Notes under the pieces: model-generated
Seen by the model: only the letters and a program-made list of their open reading frames with translations
What the model was told of the DNA's origin: nothing
The model's database searches: none
NCBI GenBank assembly: GCA_003140175.1
Contig: PLJD01000057.1
Location: 9,247-41,843 of the forward strand
Source: Actinomycetota bacterium
Lineage (GTDB): Bacteria > Actinomycetota > Acidimicrobiia > IMCC26256 > PALSA-555
Length of the DNA: 32,597 nt
Direction of reading: 5' to 3'
Program-made: the position numbers and the translations under genes
In this document: positions 1 through 7,758 of the stretch, in pieces
How the letters are laid out: each line of letters begins with the position of its first letter
Numbering within the stretch: position 1 is the first letter of the stretch

Positions 1-537
1 TGACTCCCCTGACTCCCCTGACCCTCCCGACCGTCCGGCGGTGCCGGGCGCGGGGAGTGGCCGGCCGGCGAGGCGGGCCGCGGCGAGTGCCACGCCTTCC
101 ACGATGCTCTGGTAGCCGGTGCAGCGACAGAGATGTCCGGCCAGCGCAGCCCGGATGGTGGCATCGCTCGGCGCGGGTTCCTCGGCGAGCAGCGCATACG
201 CGCTCAGCACGAACCCGGGCGTGCAGAAGCCGCACTGGAACCCGTGCGAGTCGCGGAACGCCTCCTGGAGCGGGTGCAGCCCGCCGGGTGGCGCGAGGCC
301 CTCGAGCGTCACCACGTCCGCCCCGTCCGCCTGCACGCCGAACACGAGGCAGGACCGCACCGGCGCCCCGTCGAGGAGCACGGTGCACGCCCCGCACACG
401 CCCTGCTCGCAGCCCAGATGCACGCTCGTGTACCCGAGGTCGTCGCGGAGCAGGTCGGCGAGCGTCGTGCGCGCCTCGACGTCCGCCCGCGCCCGGCGAT
501 CATTGACGCGCAGCGACACCGGGTGGCTGCTGCTCAC
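1..537 (-). CDS. (2Fe-2S)-binding small subunit of a molybdenum hydroxylase (CoxS/XdhC-like), 3' end off the window
   Basis: This is the iron-sulfur subunit of a xanthine-oxidase-family molybdenum hydroxylase. It would carry electrons from the molybdopterin subunit to the FAD subunit in the cytoplasm. Both expected [2Fe-2S] clusters are visible: a plant-ferredoxin-type motif GCEQGVCGACTV followed by a fourth Cys (VRSC), and the C-terminal motif CGFCTPGF with HLCRCTGYQ. No stop codon appears before the left edge after 179 codons. Families are usually about 155-170 residues, so only a short Ser/Gly-rich tail is extended or cut. The start is GTG at 537-535, overlapping the stop of the upstream DHDPS-like gene as GTGA, so the two are probably co-translated. 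Partner large and medium subunits would lie left of the window. Family assignment is firm; the substrate is unknown. Confidence 0.88.
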   Translation of the reverse strand, partial: MSSSHPVSLRVNDRRARADVEARTTLADLLRDDLGYTSVHLGCEQGVCGACTVLLDGAPVRSCLVFGVQADGADVVTLEGLAPPGGLHPLQEAFRDSHGFQCGFCTPGFVLSAYALLAEEPAPSDATIRAALAGHLCRCTGYQSIVEGVALAAARLAGRPLPAPGTAGRSGGSGESGES

Positions 538-1448
538 CCGGCGAGGCCTTCGACGGTCCGGATGTCGAGCGCGTCGACCATCGCGGCGACGGCGGCCCGG
601 CTCTCGGCCGGGAGGGGCAGGCGAGGCCGGCGGGGCCAACCGCCGGCCAGGCCGAGCAGCTCGAGCGCAGCTTTCGTCGCCGGGATCCCACCCAGCCGTC
701 GGGTCTCGGCGAACAGGTGCAGGACCCGGGCGTACGCGGCGTGGCTCGCGGCCAGGTCGCCGCGGGCGTAGGCGTCGACCACGGACACGCACAGCCGCGG
801 TGCCAAGTTGCCCTCCGAGCTCAGGTAGCCCTGACCGCCCAGCGCGAGGCAGCTCAGCGCCTGCATCGGGCCGCCCACGTGGACATCGACGCGGCCCGCG
901 ACCACGTCGAGAACTCGGACCAGGTAGGTGAGGTCCTGGTTCGTGCAGTTGACGCCGACGATCGACGGGTAGCGCTCGAGCAGACGACCGAGGAGATCGG
1001 TCGGCAGGTAGTAGCCGGCCGCCTGGTGCGACGAGAGCACGACGGGCAGCTCGACCTCGTCGAGCACGTCGGTCAGGTACCGCTCGAGCTCGTCGGGGCG
1101 CGGCCGGTTCCCGTGCCCCATGTCGAGCGAGTACAGCTGAATCGCCTCGATCCCGACCTCGGCGGCCACCCGCCCCAACTCCACCGTCTCGGCCGCCGAG
1201 CGCGGCTCGACGCCCATCGCGCGCACCGGCACCACCCCGGCCAGCTCGTCGACGCCGATCTCCAGCACCCGGCGCCGCTCGACGGGACTCAGCGTGTAGC
1301 CCTCCCCGCTGCCGCTCCCCCCCAGGTACACGCCGATGCCGCTGGCACCCAAGCGCTGCAGGTGCGCGCGCAGCCCGGCCTCGTCGAGTGCCTCGTCGCG
1401 GGTGAACGGGGTCAGGCTGATGACGAACGTGCTCGGCGTTCCCGCCAT
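534..1448 (-). CDS. DapA/DHDPS-family TIM-barrel protein lacking the Schiff-base lysine
   Basis: 304 residues, the normal DHDPS/N-acetylneuraminate-lyase length, with the family N-terminus (SLTPFTRD), a glycine-rich loop LGGSGSGEGYTLS and the family C-terminus. Members form a Schiff base between a lysine in a GIK(D/E) motif and a 2-oxo acid. Here the equivalent stretch reads IVGVNCTNQD, with Asn167 replacing the lysine, and the catalytic Tyr of the usual LYN motif is Ser139 (VVLSSHQ). The Asn codon at 950-948 is unambiguous. A class I aldolase mechanism is therefore unlikely; a binding, regulatory or different catalytic role is possible. ATG at 1448 is preceded by an AAAGGGAG ribosome site. 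The gene is first in a minus-strand operon with the Fe-S subunit and divergent from the CoA ligase operon. It is probably not the lysine-biosynthesis enzyme. Confidence 0.85.
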   Translation of the reverse strand: MAGTPSTFVISLTPFTRDEALDEAGLRAHLQRLGASGIGVYLGGSGSGEGYTLSPVERRRVLEIGVDELAGVVPVRAMGVEPRSAAETVELGRVAAEVGIEAIQLYSLDMGHGNRPRPDELERYLTDVLDEVELPVVLSSHQAAGYYLPTDLLGRLLERYPSIVGVNCTNQDLTYLVRVLDVVAGRVDVHVGGPMQALSCLALGGQGYLSSEGNLAPRLCVSVVDAYARGDLAASHAAYARVLHLFAETRRLGGIPATKAALELLGLAGGWPRRPRLPLPAESRAAVAAMVDALDIRTVEGLAG

Positions 1449-1739
1449 CGGGCTCCCTTTCGATCGCGTCCGGCGCGAGTCGAGTCGACCGGGGTGAACC
1501 TGCGCCACCCGAGCGAACCCCCGGGCGGGCCGGCGCGGACAGACTCGCAGTCGATGAGCCCGCAGGTCGTGACCCCGACCGGCGCCGCTCCGCCCGGTCT
1601 CGGCCGGCGGGGCGGCTCGACGGCGACGAGGCCCTACGCTCGCCGTCCGGGAATGGTGCCGGGCGCCGGGATCCCTCGCCGGGGGGCGGGTCAACGGGCC
1701 CGACCGGGGGTGGTGACGATCGAGTCGAGGACGCGCCCC
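1449..1739. promoter_or_regulatory. Divergent intergenic region, promoters not resolved
   Basis: 291 bases separate the divergent DHDPS-like and CoA-ligase genes, so promoters for both operons must lie here. The stretch is very GC-rich. I could not identify a convincing -10/-35 pair or palindromic operator. The only clear signals are the two ribosome sites at its ends: AAAGGGAG next to 1448 on the minus strand and GTCGAGGA before 1740 on the plus strand. No coding sequence is supported inside it. Confidence 0.5.
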
Positions 1740-3353
1740 ATGAGGATCTCCGACGTTGTGACCGGCCCCGACCGGCGCGCCGCGTACCAGGCGGCCGGCC
1801 TCTGGGACGAGCAGACGCTGGCCGGGCGCGTCGCGCACTGGGCCGCGTGCCGGCCCGGCGACGTCGCCGTCGTCGACGACACCGGGACCCGGACCTACGC
1901 CGAGCTGGGCGCCGACGTTGGACGCGTCGCCGCCTTCCTTCGCGAGCAGGGCGTCGAGGCGGGCTCGGTCGTGTCGATCCAGCTCCCCAACCGGATCGAG
2001 GCGGTCGTGACCGCGGTCGCGGTCCAGGCCCTCGGCGGCGTCATCAACCCGCTCCTGCCCAACTACCGCGCCCGGGAGCTGACCCACGTCGTCGAGACCG
2101 CCGCACCTCGGGTGCTCGTCACGCCCGCAGAGTACCGCGGGTTCGACCACCGGGCGCTCGTCGCGGCGATCCGCGCCGGGCGCGACGCCGAGTTCGTGCA
2201 CGTGGTCGTCGACGACGGGGCCGGCGGCGGCGACGCCTCCTACGCCGAGCTCCTCGGGCGCGAGCCCGTCCCCCTCGAGTCCGGGCCGGCCGCCGCGGTG
2301 TCGGAGCTGATCTTCACCTCGGGTACAGAGGCGAGCCCGAAGGCGATCATGCACACCGAGCAGACGGCCAACTTCAGCGTGCGGGTCGCCTACGACGACC
2401 TGGGTCTCGGGCCCGATGACGTGGTCTGGATGCCGTCGCCGATCGGTCACTCCACCGGCTTTAACTACGGGGTGCGGTTCGCGCTGTACCACGGGTTGCG
2501 GCTCGTCCTCCAGGACCGCTGGGACGGCGACGACGCGTTCGCGCTGGTGCGCCGCGAGCGGGCGACGTACACGCTGGCTGCGACCACGTTCCTCCAGGAC
2601 CTGGTCGGCGCGGCGCAGCGGGCCGGGGAGCGGCTCGACTGCCTGCGCTCCTTCGGGTGTGGCGGCGCGCCCGTCCCCCCCGACCTGGTGCGGGCCGCGG
2701 CCGAGCGGGGGATCGGTGTCCGGCGTCTCTACGGCTCCACCGAGGTGCTCGTCGCGACGTGGAACCGGCCCGACTCGCCACCCGACCGGCAGGCGAACAC
2801 CGACGGGCCGGCGCTGAGCCACGTCGAGCTTGCGGTGCACGCCGACGACGGGACACCAGTACCACCGGGGGAGCCGGGCGAGCTGTTCGTGCGCGGCCCG
2901 AACACCTGCGTCGGGTTCTTCCGAGACTCGGAGCGCACCGCGGCCACGTTCAGCCCCGACGGCTGGGTCCGCTCCGGCGACCTGGTGACACTCGACCGCG
3001 ACGGATTCGTCACGGTCGTGGGCCGCAAGAAGGAGATCATCATCCGGGGCGGGATGAACATCGCGCCCCGCGAGATCGAGGAACTGCTCGTGGTGTTCCC
3101 CGAGGTCGAACGGGCCGCGGTGGTCGGGCTTCCCGACTCGCGGCTCGGCGAACGATCCTGCGCCTGCGTCGTGCTCACCCCGGGCGCCACCCTCGACCTC
3201 GAGACGACCGTCGAGCGTCTGCGCACCACCGGACTCGCCGCCTACAAGCTCCCCGAGCGCCTCACCGTCCTCGACGCGTTGCCGACCACCGCGTCGGGCA
3301 AGGTCCAAAAGCACGAGATCGTCCGCCGCCTCGCCGCGGGGGAGTCGAGGTGA
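1740..3353 (+). CDS. Acyl-CoA ligase, ANL superfamily (cyclohexanecarboxylate/fatty-acid CoA ligase-like)
   Basis: A 537-residue adenylate-forming enzyme that would convert a carboxylic acid, ATP and CoA into acyl-CoA through an acyl-AMP. All core motifs are present: A3 phosphate loop FTSGTEASPKA near residue 190, A5 YGSTE, A7 SGDLVTLDRDG, the hinge/A8 GRKKEIIIRGGMN, and A10 TASGKVQK with the catalytic Lys521. The N-terminus (AYQAAGLWDEQTL) resembles cyclohexanecarboxylate- and dihydroxybenzoate-activating ligases, so an alicyclic, aromatic or side-chain acid is as likely as a fatty acid. ATG 1740 is chosen over upstream in-frame starts because it follows GTCGAGGA and begins the conserved region. 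The stop overlaps the next gene's GTG as GTGA. It is the first gene of a four-gene operon and supplies CoA esters to the genes downstream. Confidence 0.9.
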   Translation: MRISDVVTGPDRRAAYQAAGLWDEQTLAGRVAHWAACRPGDVAVVDDTGTRTYAELGADVGRVAAFLREQGVEAGSVVSIQLPNRIEAVVTAVAVQALGGVINPLLPNYRARELTHVVETAAPRVLVTPAEYRGFDHRALVAAIRAGRDAEFVHVVVDDGAGGGDASYAELLGREPVPLESGPAAAVSELIFTSGTEASPKAIMHTEQTANFSVRVAYDDLGLGPDDVVWMPSPIGHSTGFNYGVRFALYHGLRLVLQDRWDGDDAFALVRRERATYTLAATTFLQDLVGAAQRAGERLDCLRSFGCGGAPVPPDLVRAAAERGIGVRRLYGSTEVLVATWNRPDSPPDRQANTDGPALSHVELAVHADDGTPVPPGEPGELFVRGPNTCVGFFRDSERTAATFSPDGWVRSGDLVTLDRDGFVTVVGRKKEIIIRGGMNIAPREIEELLVVFPEVERAAVVGLPDSRLGERSCACVVLTPGATLDLETTVERLRTTGLAAYKLPERLTVLDALPTTASGKVQKHEIVRRLAAGESR

Positions 3354-4165
3354 GCGCGCCGCCCCTCGTCCTGGTCGAGCGGGAGTCCCTCGACGACCGC
3401 TCGGCGCGTGCCGCGGTGTTGCGCCTCAACCGACCCGAGCAGCTGAATCCCATCGACGACGAGATGCTGGGCGCGCTCGACACCGCGCTCGACGGGATCG
3501 AGGCCGACCCGACCGTCCGGTGCGTGCTGGTGACCGGCGCCGGCCGGGCGTTCAGCGCCGGCGGCGACCTGAAGCGCTACGTGACCCTCCAACGCGACCC
3601 GGTCGCGTTTCCGCGTTTCGTGGCGCACCTCCACGAGACCTTCGGGCGGCTCCGGACCCTGCCGGTCCCGGTCGTCGCGCTCGTGAACGGCGTGACCGCC
3701 GCCGGAGGGCTCGAGCTCGTCTTGCGCTGCGACTTCGCGCTCGTTGCCCGCTCGGCCCGCCTCGGCGACGCCCATCTGAACTTCGCCCAGATGGGCGGCG
3801 GCGGGGTCCTCACCTTGTTGCCGCGGGCGATCGGGCGAGAGCGGGCCGCCGAGCTCATCTTCACCGGGCGCTTCCTCGATGCCGACGAGGCGGTGGCCTG
3901 GGGCCTCGCCAACCGGGTCGTCGACGACCGCGCGTTGCTCGATGCCGGCCTGGACCTGGCGCGTGGCATCGCCGCCAAGAGCCCGGTGGCGCTCGCCAAC
4001 GCCAAGGAGGTCCTGACGTCGGTGTGGGCCGACAATGGCCCCGAATCGGCGGGTCTGCGTTTCGAACGGGAACGGAACTCCTACTACTGCCTGACGTCCG
4101 CCGACGCCCAGGAGGGCCTCGCCGCCTTCCAGGAGAAACGCCGACCCGACTTCGGCGGCCCCTGA
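3350..4165 (+). CDS. Enoyl-CoA hydratase/isomerase (crotonase) family protein
   Basis: 271 residues from a GTG start that overlaps the ligase stop (GTGA). The crotonase fold is clear: substrate motif LNRPEQLNPID, first oxyanion motif GAGRAFSAGGDLK, and second oxyanion helix VNGVTAAGGLELVLRCD. Of the two glutamates used by rat mitochondrial crotonase for hydration, the Glu144 equivalent is present (Glu122, in GGLEL). The Glu164 equivalent, exactly 20 residues later, is His142 (GDAHLNF). Loss of one acid suggests chemistry other than simple syn-hydration, or a different substrate geometry; isomerase, hydrolase and dehydratase members of the family show such changes. Its place between a CoA ligase and a DUF35/Ltp pair suggests it prepares the beta-hydroxyacyl-CoA cleaved by the last two genes. 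The fold is certain, the exact reaction is not. Confidence 0.88.
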   Translation: MSAPPLVLVERESLDDRSARAAVLRLNRPEQLNPIDDEMLGALDTALDGIEADPTVRCVLVTGAGRAFSAGGDLKRYVTLQRDPVAFPRFVAHLHETFGRLRTLPVPVVALVNGVTAAGGLELVLRCDFALVARSARLGDAHLNFAQMGGGGVLTLLPRAIGRERAAELIFTGRFLDADEAVAWGLANRVVDDRALLDAGLDLARGIAAKSPVALANAKEVLTSVWADNGPESAGLRFERERNSYYCLTSADAQEGLAAFQEKRRPDFGGP

Positions 4166-4573
4166 GTGACGGAGCCGACCCCGCCCGAACCTGACCAGGA
4201 CAGCGCGTCGTTCTGGACCGCGCTGGCCGAGCACCGCCTCGTCCTCGAACGCTGCACCGCCTGTGGACGTCACCGCGCCGCGCCCGTGCCGGCCTGTCCC
4301 TGGTGCGCGTCGACCGGGACGGAGCAGGTCGAGTCGCCCGGCGACGGACGTGTCTACTCCTGGGTGACGGTGCACCGGTCCTTCGGTGCCCCGTTCGCCG
4401 ACCAGGTGCCCTACACGATCGCGCTGATCGACCTCACCGAGGGCGCTCGGGTGCTCGGGCGCCTCGAGGCCGGGACGAGCCCCGTGCACGCGGGGCTCGC
4501 CGTGTCGGCCCGGTTCTTTGACCATCCCTCGTGGACCGAGCTGCGCTTCGCCCCGGCACCGGAGGCGTCGTGA
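4166..4573 (+). CDS. Zn-ribbon/OB-fold protein (DUF35, ChsH2-C-terminal-like)
   Basis: 135 residues with the two DUF35 parts. An N-terminal rubredoxin-like zinc ribbon (CTACGRHRAAPVPACPWC, two CxxC pairs) is followed by an OB-fold (GRVYSWVTVHRSFGAPFADQ to VLGRLEAG). DUF35 proteins bind acyl-CoA and act as obligate partners of thiolase-like enzymes. The steroid ChsH2 DUF35 domain pairs with Ltp2 to form a retro-aldolase. The start is GTG at 4166, directly after the TGA of the crotonase gene with no gap. Its stop overlaps the thiolase-like gene's GTG as GTGA, so the two partners are made at a matched ratio. Function is inferred from family and neighbour; confidence in the family is high. Confidence 0.9.
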   Translation: MTEPTPPEPDQDSASFWTALAEHRLVLERCTACGRHRAAPVPACPWCASTGTEQVESPGDGRVYSWVTVHRSFGAPFADQVPYTIALIDLTEGARVLGRLEAGTSPVHAGLAVSARFFDHPSWTELRFAPAPEAS

Positions 4574-5712
4574 CCGCGGCCATCGCCGGCGTCGGCTACA
4601 CCGAGTTCTCGAAGGCGTCGGGCCGCAGCGTCCTCGACCTCGCCCGCGCGGCGTGCGAAGCCGCCGTCGCGGACGCCGGGCTTCCCCTCGGCGCGGTCGA
4701 CGGGATCGTCGGGTTCAGCCTCATGCACGACTCGGTGCCCAGCCAGGCCGTCGCCACGGTCCTCGCGCTGCCGCAGCTGCGCCTCGGCCTCGACGTCGAG
4801 CTCGGCGGCCAAGCCCCCTGTCATCTCGTCGGGCTCGCTGCCAGCATGGTCGAGACGGGGCAGGCCGACCATGTCCTGGTCTACCGGGCGATGAACGGCC
4901 GGAGCGGCGCGCGGGTCGGCACCATGCAGTTCGCCGGGCTGGGCGCCCAGTATCGCTACCCGATCGGCTACGACGCCTACCTCATGTACGTCGCGATGTG
5001 GGCCCGACGCTTCCTCCTCGAGACCGGCCAGGACGACGACGACCTCGGGGCGGTCGCCGTCGCGCAACGCCAGTACGCGACGACGAACGAGCGTGCCTAT
5101 CGGCGGGCGCCGCTCACCCTCGAGCAGTACCGAGCCGAGCCCTACGTCGTGGAACCGTTCCGGGCCAGCGACTGCACCGTCGAGGTCGACGGAGCCTGCG
5201 CGGTGCTCGTCACCTCCCTCGATCGGGCCCGCGACCTGCGCCAACCACCCGCCGTGGTCGCCGCCAGCGTCTACCGGGCCGGCCCCCGACCGGGTCTCGA
5301 CATCGGCGACCACCTTCTGTGGGACGACTACACCCGCAACTACACGAGCCTGCTCGCCGACGAGCTCTTCGGCCGCGCCGGCCTCGAACCAACCGACGTG
5401 CACGTCGCCGAGATCTACGACTGCTTCTCCAGCACGGTGCTCATCGGCCTCGAGGGTCTCGGCCTCTGCGAGCGGGGCACCTCGGGGGCTTTCGTCCGCT
5501 CCGGCGCGACCGCGCTCGACGGTCGCCTGCCGACCAACACCCACGGGGGGCTGCTCGCCGAGGGCTATCTGCACGGGATGAACACGGTCGCCGAGGCCGT
5601 CTTGCAGGTGCAGGGCCGTGGGGGGGACCGCCAGGCGCCCCGCCACGACGTCGCGGTCGTGACGTCGGGGGCGCTGATGGACGGCTCGGCGCTGCTCCTC
5701 ACCGCCGGGTAG
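4570..5712 (+). CDS. Thiolase-fold protein of the lipid-transfer (Ltp2/DitF) type, probable retro-aldolase or thiolase
   Basis: 380 residues, GTG start in a GTGA overlap with the DUF35 gene. The thiolase fold is visible from AIAGVGYTEFSKASG through the C-terminal NTHGGLLAEGYLHGMN (His325). In SCP2-type thiolases the second active-site loop reads HDCFS. Here it is EIYDCFSSTV, with Tyr283 replacing the histidine, as in Ltp2-type aldolases of steroid side-chain degradation. The usual N-x-C nucleophile region reads ELGGQAPCHLVG and does not align cleanly with a catalytic Cys (Cys84 lies four residues late). Together with the adjacent DUF35 partner this favours beta-hydroxyacyl-CoA cleavage over thiolysis. 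A conventional acetyl-CoA acetyltransferase role is the alternative. Its 3' end lies only 12 bases from the convergent GntR gene. Confidence 0.87.
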   Translation: MTAAIAGVGYTEFSKASGRSVLDLARAACEAAVADAGLPLGAVDGIVGFSLMHDSVPSQAVATVLALPQLRLGLDVELGGQAPCHLVGLAASMVETGQADHVLVYRAMNGRSGARVGTMQFAGLGAQYRYPIGYDAYLMYVAMWARRFLLETGQDDDDLGAVAVAQRQYATTNERAYRRAPLTLEQYRAEPYVVEPFRASDCTVEVDGACAVLVTSLDRARDLRQPPAVVAASVYRAGPRPGLDIGDHLLWDDYTRNYTSLLADELFGRAGLEPTDVHVAEIYDCFSSTVLIGLEGLGLCERGTSGAFVRSGATALDGRLPTNTHGGLLAEGYLHGMNTVAEAVLQVQGRGGDRQAPRHDVAVVTSGALMDGSALLLTAG

Positions 5713-5724
5713 GTGCCTCGACGG

Positions 5725-6549
5725 TTACGCGTCGCGCAGCAGCGTGCCGTGCACCGTCGTGCCCGCGGCGACGAACTCATGACGTTCGGGCGCACTGAAA
5801 TGCGCCCGGGCGAGCTCCTCGGCCCGCGCCGCCTCGCCGGTCTCGATCGCGCCGAGCAGCGCGACATGATCCTCGACGCTGCGAACTCGAGCTGCCCGGT
5901 CGTCGAACGCGCCCAGCTGCACCGACTGGCGGGCCAACGTGTCGACGTGCGCCGACCACAGCGACTCGAGCGCGCCGACCAGGAGGATCATCGTGGCGTT
6001 GCCGCACCCCGCGACGAGCTCCTCGTGGAACACGCGGGCCTGGTGGACGTACTCGTCGGCGTCGTCGAGCACCGCCCGCGACGTCTCGACGCGCGCCGCG
6101 AGCACCGCGGCCACCGTCGCGTGCCGGTCGGCGCGCCGGGCGGCCAGCGCGGCGCACACCGGCTCGAGGCTGCGCAGCGCCACCGCGACGTCGTCGACCC
6201 CGACCCGCTCGGCCTGGAGGACCAGGCCGAGCATGTAGGCGACCTTGCTCGCCTGCGGGGCGCGCACGACCGCCCCTCCGGTGTTGCCCCGCAGGACCGT
6301 GACGAGGCCCTCGGTCTCCAGGATGCGCAGCGCCTCACGGATCGGGGGGAGGCTGACGCCGAACTCCTCCAGCAGCTCCTCTTGCTTGGGGAGCAGCGCG
6401 CCGTCGCCCAGCTCCTGGGACAAGATCCGGTCCCGCAGCTGATCGGCGACCAGGTTGGCGAGCCGGGGCTGGCGCAGCCGGCTGCGCCCCGGGCCCGCCG
6501 CTCGGGTCGGCCCCGCCCGGGCGACCGTCTTGCCCTCCCCCGACTGCAC
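5725..6549 (-). CDS. GntR-family transcriptional regulator, FadR/FCD subfamily
   Basis: 274 residues. The N-terminal winged helix (LANLVADQLRDRILSQ; LPKQEELLEEFGVSLPPIREA; ILETEGLVTVLRG) is about residues 30-95. An all-helical FCD ligand-binding domain follows, with the expected metal/ligand histidines in FHEELVAGCGN, SVEDHVALLGAI and ARAHF. Such proteins repress catabolic operons and release DNA on binding an acid or acyl-CoA. The start is GTG 6549: there is no ribosome site, but a perfect TATAAT lies 8 bases upstream, so the mRNA is probably leaderless. The gene is divergent from the amidohydrolase at 6621 (71 bases between) and convergent with the Ltp-like operon. Likely targets are its own promoter and either neighbour. 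The target assignment is inference. Confidence 0.9.
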   Translation of the reverse strand: MQSGEGKTVARAGPTRAAGPGRSRLRQPRLANLVADQLRDRILSQELGDGALLPKQEELLEEFGVSLPPIREALRILETEGLVTVLRGNTGGAVVRAPQASKVAYMLGLVLQAERVGVDDVAVALRSLEPVCAALAARRADRHATVAAVLAARVETSRAVLDDADEYVHQARVFHEELVAGCGNATMILLVGALESLWSAHVDTLARQSVQLGAFDDRAARVRSVEDHVALLGAIETGEAARAEELARAHFSAPERHEFVAAGTTVHGTLLRDA

Positions 6550-6557
6550 TATCTAAG

Positions 6558-6563
6558 ATTATA
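6558..6563 (-). promoter_or_regulatory. TATAAT -10 element for a leaderless GntR transcript
   Basis: Read on the minus strand, positions 6563-6558 are a perfect TATAAT in a local AT-rich island within very GC-rich DNA. The GTG start codon begins 8 bases downstream, so the expected transcription start falls on the base before, or the first base of, the start codon. No -35 match is seen 17 bases upstream. A TATC...GATA inverted repeat spans 6550-6569 and could be an operator, but it is weak. Confidence 0.6.
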
Positions 6564-6620
6564 ACGATAAGCCTCTGGGGAGGGCCCCTGGACGGCTATA
6601 GAGGAGGAGGAGGAGCCCGC

Positions 6621-7742
6621 GTGCCCGCAGCGCCCCCAACCGGCGACCGCCGCCAGTACCGGCTCATCTCGGCCGACAGCCACGTCAACGAGCCGCCCGG
6701 GTTGTGGGCCGAGCGGGTCCCGGCCCGGTTCCGCGACCGAGCCCCCCGCATCGAGCGGTTCGACGAGGGCGACGCGTGGGTGCTCGAAGGCGTCGAGGAC
6801 CCGATCAACTTCGGCATGAACGCCTGCGCCGGCCTCGAACCCAGTGAGCAACGAGGCTGGGCTCGCTTCGAGGACCTGCGCCGCGGCGGCCACGACCCCG
6901 CGGCCCGCCTCGAGGAGATGGACCGCGACCACGTCGACGCCGAGATCCTCTACCCGACCCCGCGCCTCTCCCAGGGCATCAACGCCAACCGCGACGACGA
7001 GTTCCACCTCGCCTGCGTGCAGGCCTACAACGACTGGATCGCCGACTACGTCGGCTACGCGCCCGACCGCTTCGGCGGCCTCGCCTGGCTCCCCAACTGC
7101 GGCGTCGAGCACGCGGTCGCCGAGATCGACCGCGTCCTGGCCCGCCCCGGCATGCGCGGCGTCCTGATCGGCTGCTACCCGAACGGGACCCTCCGACCCA
7201 CCCCCGACGACGACAAGGTATGGGCGCGCGTCGTCGAGGCCGGGGTGCCGGTCAGCATCCACGTCAGCCTCAGCCGCACCATGCCCGCCGCGCACCGCGC
7301 CAAGCTCCCCGGCTACGGACGCTTCTACGACGCCCCGAACCGACTCATCGACCTCGTGTTCAGCGGCGTGTTCGACCGCTTCCCCGAACTCGAGTTCATG
7401 ATCGCCGAGGTCGACTGCGGCTGGGTGCCCTACGTCAAGGAACAGATCGACAACAACTTCCACCGCCTCGACCCGGTCAGCCAGTTCGGCCTGGCCGCCC
7501 CCCCGAGCGAGTACATCGAGCGTCACTTCCACTTCGGCTACATGACCGACACGTTCGGGATCCACAACCGCCACGCGGTCGGCGTGGAACGGATCCTGTG
7601 GTCGAGCGACTACCCGCACGTGAGCGCCGACTGGCCGCTGTCGTGGCGCACCATCCAGGCCTCCTTCTCGGGGGTGCCCCGCACCGAACGGGAGCTGATC
7701 CTGGCCGGCAACGCCCGACGCCTCTACGGCTTCGGCCGGTAG
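6621..7742 (+). CDS. Amidohydrolase family 2 (metal-dependent TIM-barrel hydrolase/decarboxylase)
   Basis: 373 residues from GTG 6621, preceded by a strong GGAGGAGGAGGAG ribosome site. This is the amidohydro_2 group (ACMSD/LigW-like), whose members decarboxylate or hydrolyse aromatic and ring-fission acids with one divalent metal. Visible metal or active-site motifs are ISADSHVNEP (Asp-x-His) near residue 16, a mid-barrel histidine in VSIHVS, MIAEVDCGWVPY, and the C-terminal LWSSDYPHVSADWP with the catalytic aspartate. A second paralogue lies at 16181. It is divergent from the FadR-like regulator and followed 16 bases later by an NTF2-like gene, probably in the same transcript. Substrate unknown. 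Confidence 0.88.
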   Translation: MPAAPPTGDRRQYRLISADSHVNEPPGLWAERVPARFRDRAPRIERFDEGDAWVLEGVEDPINFGMNACAGLEPSEQRGWARFEDLRRGGHDPAARLEEMDRDHVDAEILYPTPRLSQGINANRDDEFHLACVQAYNDWIADYVGYAPDRFGGLAWLPNCGVEHAVAEIDRVLARPGMRGVLIGCYPNGTLRPTPDDDKVWARVVEAGVPVSIHVSLSRTMPAAHRAKLPGYGRFYDAPNRLIDLVFSGVFDRFPELEFMIAEVDCGWVPYVKEQIDNNFHRLDPVSQFGLAAPPSEYIERHFHFGYMTDTFGIHNRHAVGVERILWSSDYPHVSADWPLSWRTIQASFSGVPRTERELILAGNARRLYGFGR

Positions 7743-7758
7743 CCCACCGCCGGGTTCC

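Noticed and set aside
1-20. Short tandem TGACTCCCC repeat at the left edge
   Set aside because: It falls within the low-complexity Gly-Glu-Ser tail of the Fe-S subunit and is only about two units long.
1449-3314. Long minus-strand open frame opposite the acyl-CoA ligase
   Set aside because: It is an in-frame upstream extension of the DHDPS-like gene kept open by GC bias; all ligase motifs are on the plus strand.
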